Assembly: GCA_903828035.1 (NCBI GenBank)
Contig: CAIKKV010000151.1
Span: forward strand, 1-12,625
Origin: an uncultured bacterium
GTDB lineage: Bacteria; Verrucomicrobiota; Kiritimatiellia; CAIKKV01
Direction of reading: 5' to 3'
DNA: 12,625 nucleotides
The position numbers and the translations under genes were made by a program. How positions within the stretch are numbered: the first letter of the stretch is position 1; each line of letters starts with the position of its first letter. Shown in pieces: positions 7,972-12,625 of the stretch. The notes beneath the pieces were generated by a model. That model did not search any database. It saw nothing but the letters and a program-made list of their open reading frames with translations, and had not been told where the DNA came from.

Positions 7972-8137
7972 CAGTGGCTGCCTGGACTGGGTCTGACTTG
8001 CATGCCCCTATTGTTCGCTAAACGCGGGCCAAGTTCAAGCGCCGGTTAAAGCGAACGAGAAGCTTGTTGGTTGGTCGCGCTTTCTATATTAGCCAATTTT
8101 TGACATGCTTTGACCCTGAAGGGTTTAGAAAACATTA

Positions 8138-8411
8138 TGGCGCTTCCGGGTTTGTGGGGGAATATATATTTACGCATCTTGGCGCCAGTTTCGCCAAAAG
8201 CAAATTTCCTCATATTTATTGATCTTATTCTGTCATCCCGAGCGGAGGCCCGCTTCGGGCCGGAGTCGAGGGATCTCCGGGTTTAGACGGTAAGGACGAG
8301 ATCCCTCGACTACGCTCGGGATGACGGCAAAGGCGCTGTGAGGGCGAAGAAAAATAGGCCTGACAGGTCTTTCATTCAATGAATAATCCCCCCATAAACC
8401 CGGAAGCGCCA
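8138..8411. mobile_element. MITE-like element, 274 bp, with 23-bp terminal inverted repeats
   Basis: The left end (8138-8160) starts TGGCGCTTCCGGGTTTG, and the right end (8389-8411) is its reverse complement at 22 of 23 positions; the single mismatch pairs 8154 with 8395. No transposase is encoded inside. The interior holds a hairpin (TTGGCG 8179-8184/CGCCAA 8192-8197), a large nested palindrome (8232-8325), and small palindromes CCTGACAGG (8359-8367) and ATTCAATGAAT (8374-8384). The flanks read AACATTA on the left and AACATCTA on the right. They are alike but not identical, so a target duplication is possible and unproven. The GGCGCTTCC-type terminus is reminiscent of ISL3-family ends, but that assignment is inference. 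Confidence 0.6.
8232..8325. repeat. Nested 'GTCATCCCGAGCG...TCGAGGGATCT' palindromic repeat
   Basis: Two pairs of perfect arms make a long stem: GTCATCCCGAGCG (8232-8244) with CGCTCGGGATGAC (8313-8325), and AGTCGAGGGATCTC (8264-8277) with GAGATCCCTCGACT (8298-8311). The loop is 8278-8297. Only the left arm is interrupted, by a GC-rich mini-hairpin GGCCCG (8247-8252)/CGGGCC (8256-8261). The core matches a dispersed intergenic repeat seen in many unrelated bacterial genomes. It lies inside the MITE-like element. Confidence 0.8.
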
Positions 8412-8480
8412 AACATCTATTGATCCGCGCGCACCAGCAGACACAAACTCGTTCCATGCATGACGGTCGCAAAACGCTCG

Positions 8481-9764
8481 TTACCGCGCATTTTTCCGGC
8501 GGCGCTTGGCGTCGAACTCGGGGGCCTCGTGGACGCAGGTGCCGAGCACGCGCAGGGCTTTTCCGATGAGGCGGGCGGTCTGGCGGTCCAGCTTCGCGGG
8601 CTCCGCGCCCACGTCGGGCCAGCCCGGGCGGGACAGGTCGTTGGGGGGCAATCCCACCTTCTCCCAGTTGTTGAACAGGCGGCCCCAGTCGCTCTTCAGG
8701 ATTTCGTGGATGCGCCCCTGGTGGGTGGGATACCAGAACAGGTCGTGATAGAGCACGCTGGCGATATAGGACCAGGGCGCCAGGACGGTCTTGAGCGACC
8801 ACTCGACCGGCTTCTTCAGGGGGCCCCAGTAAATCTTGTGCTGCATGCGGCTGGCGAAGGTCATCTTCTGGAAAGGCCCCACGAAGTTCCAGTTCTCCTT
8901 GGCCGCGTCCAGGTCGCCCACGATCTCGATGTCGCGCGGATCGCCGCAGCCAAGGCCCTTTTCATGGGCCAGGCGCACGAACTTGATGTCGCGCATCGGA
9001 TCGAAGCCCATCAGCTTGGCGGCCACGGCGTCGATCGCCACCTGGTCGGACGAGGCGAGCAGGACATTCTTCACCATCGGCATCATGCAGCGGGGCCCCG
9101 GGCCGTCGCCGGCAAAGGTCCCGTCCATGACCGCGAAGATGCCGGAGTGGATCTTCTTCTGGATCATGAGCAGATCCACGAGGGTTTCGTGGATCACGGG
9201 ATGGGTCCAGTGGCGGTGCTCGTTGAGCAGGCCGCCGAAGGCGTTCTTCATGGCGCCGGTGGTGGTGGTGAAGATGTGCGTCTTGATGGTCGGCAGGTGG
9301 ATGATGTTCTCGCCGATGAACCGTTTGGGGATCATGAAGCCGTCGGGATACACCTGGTTGAGGCACAGGAACTGGTCGGCCAGGCTGCCGACGGCGTCGC
9401 GGACGTGGACCCACTCCTCGCCCTCGTACAGGTGCACGTTGCGCAGACCGTGCGCCTGCACCACGTTGAGCTGCTTGTTCTCGCGCTCGCCCAGGTGGGC
9501 GTCGATGACCACGGTGCGGTTATGGCAGGCGTGGATGAGGGCGGGGTCGTAGCCGTCGCGCTTGAGGGCGCGGATGACGCCCTCCAGCTGCCAGGGCGTA
9601 GTGGAGCTCCCGGGGTAGAAAAAATGCCAGCTGATGTTGACCTTGAGGGCGGTGTCCTTGGTCTTGGGTAGCGCTTCCTGGTACCCCGCCAGATTCATCA
9701 GGCGATGGTAATCCTCCAGCACCGTGGCCGGACTCGTCTTCAGAATGGCAACTTTGGCTTTCAT
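8481..9764 (-). CDS. DUF362 domain-containing protein
   Basis: This 427-aa protein belongs to the DUF362 family of uncharacterised, often iron-sulfur-linked proteins common in anaerobes. Recognisable segments are KVAILKT at the N-terminus, LKVNISWHFFYPGSSTTPWQL (40-60), the family core PTIKTHIFTTTTGAMKNAFG (158-177), VMDGTFAGDGPGPR (212-225), and DQVAIDAVAAKLMGFDP (240-256). Many relatives carry a C-terminal 4Fe-4S ferredoxin domain. This one has only scattered cysteines and no CxxCxxC, and ends in a basic tail (FDAKRRRKNAR). About 130 residues after the core (WGPLKKPVEWSLK onward), rich in Trp and Pro, are not assigned to any domain. It starts 43 bp after the creatininase-family gene on the same strand, so the two are probably co-transcribed. 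The ribosome site is poor. The function is unknown. Confidence 0.85.
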   Translation of the reverse strand: MKAKVAILKTSPATVLEDYHRLMNLAGYQEALPKTKDTALKVNISWHFFYPGSSTTPWQLEGVIRALKRDGYDPALIHACHNRTVVIDAHLGERENKQLNVVQAHGLRNVHLYEGEEWVHVRDAVGSLADQFLCLNQVYPDGFMIPKRFIGENIIHLPTIKTHIFTTTTGAMKNAFGGLLNEHRHWTHPVIHETLVDLLMIQKKIHSGIFAVMDGTFAGDGPGPRCMMPMVKNVLLASSDQVAIDAVAAKLMGFDPMRDIKFVRLAHEKGLGCGDPRDIEIVGDLDAAKENWNFVGPFQKMTFASRMQHKIYWGPLKKPVEWSLKTVLAPWSYIASVLYHDLFWYPTHQGRIHEILKSDWGRLFNNWEKVGLPPNDLSRPGWPDVGAEPAKLDRQTARLIGKALRVLGTCVHEAPEFDAKRRRKNAR

Positions 9765-9807
9765 TCGTTCATTATGCCCGTGTTGGAGGCCCGCTTCAAT
9801 TGCAAAG

Positions 9808-10644
9808 TCAGCTGATGGAATTGGCGCGGCGGACGTAGTCGCTGATGGCCGCCAGGGTGCGGGTGTCCTTCTTGATTTTCTTCAGATGCTGGGCCACGCC
9901 CTCCACGGCCAGGGCCAGCCAGCGTTCCCCTTTTTCGCGGGAGGCCGTCTCCGGCTGGCCCACCACCATCTCGGGATGCCGGGCAATATACTCGACCGGG
10001 GTCAGCGCGCTTCCGACATCGGGGCCGAGCATCGTGGGAAAGCTGCGCCCCTTGAGCGCCTCCATGTGGACCAACTGCGGGCAGGCGACCATTGCCATGC
10101 TAGTCTCCCACTCGCAGGCATGCCCCCACTCGGCGCTCTCCTTCGTCTTCATCATCTCGTCCCAGCGCCCGGCCTGGGCCGAGAGGCTGTAGACCGCGTA
10201 GGGCTTTTCCTTTTCCAGCATGCGGTCGCAGAACATCATGGTCAGCGACGTGTTCCCGCCATGCCCCTGGAGCAGCACGATCTTCGTGAAGCCGTTCCGG
10301 TGAACCTCGTCGCAGATCTGCTCCACGTAATCCATGAGAATGTCGGACCGGATATGGATGGCGCCCGGCACCACGCGGGCCGCGGCCACAAAGGAATAGG
10401 CCAGGGTCGGCAGCACGGCCACCGTTTCGAGGGCCGCGACATGGCGGACCAGGTTGTCGGTCTTGATCGGGTCGCAGCCGAGCGGAAGATGCGGGCCATG
10501 GCTTTCGATGCTGCCCAGCGGCAGAAGCGCCACCCCTTCGCTCTCCTCGCGCAATTTCGCAAGGGTGTCCACCGTGTTTTGAATCCAGTAGCAGTCGATC
10601 ACAGCTCCCTCCCTGGTTTGGTTTCGATTTGACATTTTTATCAT
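9808..10644 (-). CDS. Creatininase family amidohydrolase
   Basis: This 278-aa protein is a metal-dependent amide hydrolase of the creatininase superfamily, which also includes formamide hydrolases of riboflavin/F420 synthesis and mycofactocin MftE-type peptidases. Metal-binding motifs are clear: LPLGSIESHGPHLPLGCD (E47, H49, D58), LLQGHGGNTS (H128), and GHACEWETSM (H175, E178). The GHGGN form differs from the GHYEN of true creatininases, so creatinine is probably not the substrate. No mycofactocin, riboflavin or F420 gene is nearby, and the substrate cannot be named. The ATG at 10644 has AGGGGG about 10 nt upstream; a second in-frame ATG at 10635 is possible. It is the first gene of a probable two-gene unit with the DUF362 gene and is divergent from the secreted protein gene. 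Confidence 0.93.
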   Translation of the reverse strand: MIKMSNRNQTREGAVIDCYWIQNTVDTLAKLREESEGVALLPLGSIESHGPHLPLGCDPIKTDNLVRHVAALETVAVLPTLAYSFVAAARVVPGAIHIRSDILMDYVEQICDEVHRNGFTKIVLLQGHGGNTSLTMMFCDRMLEKEKPYAVYSLSAQAGRWDEMMKTKESAEWGHACEWETSMAMVACPQLVHMEALKGRSFPTMLGPDVGSALTPVEYIARHPEMVVGQPETASREKGERWLALAVEGVAQHLKKIKKDTRTLAAISDYVRRANSIS

Positions 10645-10715
10645 AAGGCCTGCCCCCTGGAAATAAAACTTGCCCGCGAAGCGTTATTTCTTCATACCTT
10701 GTGGTGGCTGCAAAC

Positions 10716-10723
10716 GGGAGGAG
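10716..10723 (+). promoter_or_regulatory. Ribosome binding site that fixes the start of the secreted protein gene
   Basis: GGGAGGAG ends 3 nt before the ATG at 10727, giving normal spacing from its GGAGG core. The frame is open upstream to 10670, but only the 10727 start puts a signal peptide at the N-terminus. Confidence 0.7.
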
Positions 10724-10726
10724 AAC

Positions 10727-11389
10727 ATGAAGCACCCTTTCCTGGCGCTCGCCGGGCTCTTGATCGCGTCGGCCTTTCAGGCCACGTCCGCCGCCGAGCA
10801 TAGCATCATGCTCACGGTCAAGAAGCTCAGCGGCAAATCCGACATGACGCACACGCGGGAAATCGCGCCCGCCCGGCAGTGGAAAGAGGCCGGCAATGGC
10901 GGCATGCGCTGGCTGGGCCGGCCCGTTGAAATCGACTTCATCAGCGCCAACGAGACGCTTGAAATCACGATGATGAACGCCTCCCCCTCCAACGACTCCT
11001 TTATCCTGGAGTACCTCTTTTTCAAGCAGGACCAGGGGGACAAGACCGAGCTGCTTTCCAAACGCCAGAAAGTGCCCATGGCCGTGGCCGCCGGCGACTC
11101 CCAGAGCATCACGGCCGTCTCGCCGGTGCTGAAGTATTCGACCGACAGTGTCCAGGTCAACGGAAAAGCGGTGAAATTGGGGGAAAAGCCCTACGGCTGG
11201 GTCGTCGTTCTGCGGGATTCCGCCGGCGTTTTCAAAAGCGCGGCCAGCTCGGAATATGCGCGAGAGATCCAGAACCCCAAGAAGCTGGATCTCCTGCTGG
11301 AAAAGTACCCCGCCGCGGCGGAGCGGCCGCCCGCCATTCCCAACAAGTTCCCGGATCGTCCCTTCCCGCCCAGGAGGCCGCCCAATTGA
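10727..11389 (+). CDS. Secreted protein of unknown function with proline-rich tail
   Basis: This 220-aa product has a clear Sec signal peptide: MKH, a hydrophobic core (residues 5-17), and a TSA-A or SAA-E cleavage site near residues 22-23. The mature part looks beta-rich, with alternating hydrophobic segments such as VEIDFISANETLEITMMN and SFILEYLFFKQDQ, suggesting an immunoglobulin-like or other sandwich fold; that is inference. There are no cysteines in the mature part, so no disulfides or heme sites. The last 25 or so residues are Pro/Arg-rich (RPPAIPNKFPDRPFPPRRPPN) and probably disordered. I do not recognise the family. The next gene, a tiny lipoprotein, starts within its stop codon, so the two are translationally coupled. 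It diverges from the creatininase-family gene with only 82 bp between them. Confidence 0.82.
   Translation: MKHPFLALAGLLIASAFQATSAAEHSIMLTVKKLSGKSDMTHTREIAPARQWKEAGNGGMRWLGRPVEIDFISANETLEITMMNASPSNDSFILEYLFFKQDQGDKTELLSKRQKVPMAVAAGDSQSITAVSPVLKYSTDSVQVNGKAVKLGEKPYGWVVVLRDSAGVFKSAASSEYAREIQNPKKLDLLLEKYPAAAERPPAIPNKFPDRPFPPRRPPN
11372..11377 (+). promoter_or_regulatory. AGGAGG ribosome site supporting a TTG start
   Basis: A perfect AGGAGG lies 8 nt before the TTG at 11386, inside the proline-rich 3' end of the upstream gene. It is the main reason for accepting the TTG start codon of the lipoprotein. Confidence 0.75.
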
Positions 11390-11574
11390 AAGCGCCCCTC
11401 TCCGCCCTGGCCATCGCCGTGGCCCTGCTGCTGGCCGCGGGCTGCGAGCTGATCACCCAGACCGACCACACCTCGGTCACCGTCACCGACGGCACGGTCT
11501 CCTCCTTCCAGACCCGGCAGGGAAACGTCGTGATCACCGCCCCGGCCCGCACCAACACGGTGCTGCTGCCTTGA
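11386..11574 (+). CDS. Small lipoprotein (62 aa), TTG start
   Basis: The protein begins MKAPLSALAIAVALLLAAGC, a lipoprotein signal peptide with the lipobox LAAGC, placing the lipidated cysteine at residue 20. The mature part is only 43 residues, Thr/Val-rich and probably beta (TSVTVTDGTVSSFQTRQGNVVIT), without recognisable domains. The start is TTG, overlapping the upstream stop as TTGA, with a perfect AGGAGG 8 nt before it. It would sit in the inner leaflet of the outer membrane or on the inner membrane; Glu at +2 does not give the Asp retention signal. Translational coupling to the secreted protein upstream suggests that the two act together. The function is unknown. Confidence 0.78.
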   Translation: MKAPLSALAIAVALLLAAGCELITQTDHTSVTVTDGTVSSFQTRQGNVVITAPARTNTVLLP

Positions 11575-11587
11575 GGCGGCGATACAG

Positions 11588-11615
11588 GGCGGCGGCGAAG
11601 GGACTCGCCGCCGCC
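11588..11615 (+). terminator. GC-rich hairpin, possible terminator of the lipoprotein unit
   Basis: GGCGGCGGCG (11588-11597) pairs perfectly with CGCCGCCGCC (11606-11615) around an 8-nt loop, 14 nt after the lipoprotein stop. The position fits a terminator, but no run of T follows, so it may act weakly or merely stabilise the mRNA end. Confidence 0.45.
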
Positions 11616-11701
11616 ATAACGACGACCCGGCGGGCGCTTGCGGAAATCATCTCGCGCGCCGCCTATGCGAGCGAGAGCGAGCAGGGCGCGCGATGGCTAT
11701 G

Positions 11702-11739
11702 GGGTTGTTCCATTTCGATCAGGCGCAAAGGAACAACCC
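11702..11739. repeat. Imperfect 16-bp inverted repeat
   Basis: GGGTTGTTCCATTTCG (11702-11717) is matched by the reverse complement of 11724-11739 at 14 of 16 positions, the outer ten being perfect, with a 6-nt loop ATCAGG. No T-run flanks it. It lies about 67 bp upstream of the iorA -35 box. Confidence 0.6.
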
Positions 11740-11805
11740 GCACCACCCAACCGCCGAACATCCACATGCGGCGTCGGCGGAGCGGCGCACCCCTGCATCC
11801 AGGGC

Positions 11806-11834
11806 TTGAAACGCGTCCCGCTTCCCCGTATACT
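11806..11834 (+). promoter_or_regulatory. Sigma-70-type promoter of iorA
   Basis: TTGAAA (11806-11811) and TATACT (11829-11834) are separated by exactly 17 bp, and each matches the consensus at 5 of 6 positions. The start point would be near 11841, giving a leader of about 29 nt that includes AGGAT at 11855-11859 before the ATG at 11870. Confidence 0.65.
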
Positions 11835-11869
11835 AATCGGCTATTAATACGAACAGGATCCGACCCACC

Positions 11870-12625
11870 ATGGCAACCAAACGAACACTTTTCCTGGGTG
11901 ACGAAGCCCTGGCGCAAGGGGCGCTGGACGCCGGCATCAGCGGCGTCTACGCCTATCCCGGAACGCCCTCCACCGAAATCATGGAGTACGTCCAGCAGGC
12001 GCCCGAAGCGGCCGCCCGCGGCGTCCACCGCCTGTGGAGCGCCAACGAGAAGACGGCGCTGGAAGAGGCGCTCGGCATGTCCTACGCCGGCAAGCGCGCC
12101 CTCGTCTGCATGAAGCACGTGGGCCTCAACGTGGCGGCCGACGCCTTCATGAACGCCGCCGTCACCGGGGTCCACGGCGGCCTCGTCGTCGTCGCCGCCG
12201 ACGACCCCTCCATGCACTCCAGCCAGAACGAACAGGACTCCCGCTTCTACGGCAAGTTCGCCTCCGTCCCCGTCTGCGAACCGTCCTGCCAGCAGGAAGC
12301 CTACGACATGGTCCGCCTGGCCTTCGAGTTCTCCGAGCAGATCCGCCTGCCCATCCTCCTGCGCGTCACCACCCGCCTGGCCCATTCGCGGGCGGATGTC
12401 ACCGCCGCCCCGCCGCAGGCCGAGAAACCGCTCAACGCCTCCGCCGACGTCAAGCAGTGGGTGCTCCTCCCCGCCCACGCGCGCCGCAACTGGGCCAACC
12501 TCCTGGCGCGCATGCCGGACATCACCCGGCAGGCCGACGCCTTTCCCTGGAACCGTTTCATCCCCGGCACCAACCGCCGCATGGGCATCCTCGCCGCCGG
12601 CATCGCCTTCAACTATCTCAACGAG
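11870..12625 (+). CDS. iorA: Indolepyruvate:ferredoxin oxidoreductase alpha subunit, N-terminal part
   Basis: IorA is the TPP- and 4Fe-4S-containing subunit that, with IorB, oxidatively decarboxylates aryl pyruvates to aryl-acetyl-CoA with ferredoxin as acceptor, in anaerobic breakdown (or reductive synthesis) of aromatic amino acids. The frame stays open to the last base; 252 residues are visible of a family length of roughly 600. Signatures in order are LGDEALAQGALDAG (9-22), YPGTPSTEI (29-37), WSANEKTALEEALGMSYAGK (56-75), MKHVGLNVAAD (81-91), DDPSMHSSQNEQDSR (111-125), and LPILLRVTTRLAHSR (about 160-175). These cover the pyrimidine-binding pyruvate:ferredoxin oxidoreductase domain. The TPP-pyrophosphate and ferredoxin domains would follow off-window. 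It has its own promoter and is probably followed by iorB. Confidence 0.96.
   Translation, partial: MATKRTLFLGDEALAQGALDAGISGVYAYPGTPSTEIMEYVQQAPEAAARGVHRLWSANEKTALEEALGMSYAGKRALVCMKHVGLNVAADAFMNAAVTGVHGGLVVVAADDPSMHSSQNEQDSRFYGKFASVPVCEPSCQQEAYDMVRLAFEFSEQIRLPILLRVTTRLAHSRADVTAAPPQAEKPLNASADVKQWVLLPAHARRNWANLLARMPDITRQADAFPWNRFIPGTNRRMGILAAGIAFNYLNE

Larger units (their letters stand above)
7972..8480. other. 509-bp non-coding stretch containing a MITE-like element
   Basis: No convincing gene lies here. The part next to ygiQ (7972-8137) holds a weak minus-strand promoter candidate (TTGAAC at 8038-8033, 17 bp, AACAAT at 8015-8010) and an inverted repeat GTTCGCT (8013-8019)/AGCGAAC (8050-8056). 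The part at 8138-8411 is the repeat element described separately. The last 69 bp precede the DUF362 stop codon and show nothing further. The AT-rich sections contrast with the flanking genes. Confidence 0.75.
11575..11869. other. Intergenic region upstream of iorA
   Basis: This 295-bp stretch has no convincing gene. A 69-codon frame at 11638-11847 lacks a ribosome site and has non-coding composition. The region contains two hairpins (11588-11615 and 11702-11739) and, at its right end, the iorA promoter. Confidence 0.65.

Noticed and set aside
5476..8049. 857-codon open frame on the plus strand opposite ygiQ and inside purC
   Set aside because: YgiQ and PurC are certain from motifs in other frames. 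The composition (runs of Arg, Ala, Gly, His) is that of a shadow.
8100..8129. Promoter candidate TTGACA at 8100-8105 pointing into the repeat element
   Set aside because: The -35 is perfect, but the best -10 at 17-18 bp spacing (TTTAGA) matches only 3 of 6, and no gene lies downstream on that strand before 10727.
8460..9671. 403-codon plus-strand frame opposite the DUF362 gene
   Set aside because: The DUF362 signatures are on the minus strand. The plus frame is Val/Gly/Asp/His-rich shadow sequence.
11638..11847. 69-codon frame between the lipoprotein and iorA
   Set aside because: It has no ribosome site, runs through the inverted repeat and the iorA -35/-10 boxes, and resembles no protein I recognise.
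11663..12478. 271-codon minus-strand frame opposite iorA
   Set aside because: iorA is certain from its motifs, and this frame is its GC-rich mirror.

Overview
This is a GC-rich bacterial chromosomal segment of tightly packed housekeeping genes, carrying one small non-autonomous repeat element and several unassigned envelope genes. The gene set is free-living and plausibly anaerobic: radical SAM YgiQ, a DUF362 protein and the alpha subunit of indolepyruvate:ferredoxin oxidoreductase. The overall look (high GC, Tat and lipoprotein signals, dispersed palindromes) would fit a Kiritimatiellota/Verrucomicrobiota-like or related environmental lineage. No phylogenetic marker here fixes that, so the placement is only a guess.

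Layout. 1-2719 (+): the 3' part of a class I DAHP synthase gene, then trpB and trpA, each joined by an ATGA stop/start overlap. This is a translationally coupled aromatic/tryptophan block. 2685-3146 (-): a two-TM protein with a four-cysteine C-terminal module, whose 3' end overlaps trpA. 3147-3427: an AT-richer divergent regulatory region with a good minus-strand promoter and a tandem hexamer tract. 3428-6148 (+): nrdR, an unknown 202-aa gene, a Tat-exported N-acetylmuramoyl-L-alanine amidase, and purC, probably one operon. 6145-7971 (-): ygiQ, overlapping the purC end by 4 bp. 7972-8480: non-coding, containing a 274-bp MITE-like element with 23-bp terminal inverted repeats around a nested 'TCATCCCGAGC'-type palindrome. 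8481-10644 (-): a creatininase-family hydrolase and a DUF362 protein, probably co-transcribed. 10727-11574 (+): a secreted protein and a TTG-initiated 62-aa lipoprotein, coupled by a 4-bp overlap. 11575-11869: non-coding, with two hairpins and a near-consensus promoter. 11870-end (+): the N-terminal third or so of iorA.

How the genes relate. DAHP synthase feeds the shikimate pathway and TrpAB completes tryptophan synthesis. IorA, at the far end, belongs to aromatic amino acid degradation or reversible ferredoxin-linked synthesis. NrdR (dNTP control) and PurC (purine synthesis) share a nucleotide theme, and the amidase acts on peptidoglycan. I see no defence system, CRISPR array, prophage, tRNA or rRNA. 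The least explained items are the MITE-like element, the Cys4 membrane protein, the hexamer tract, and the secreted-protein/lipoprotein pair.
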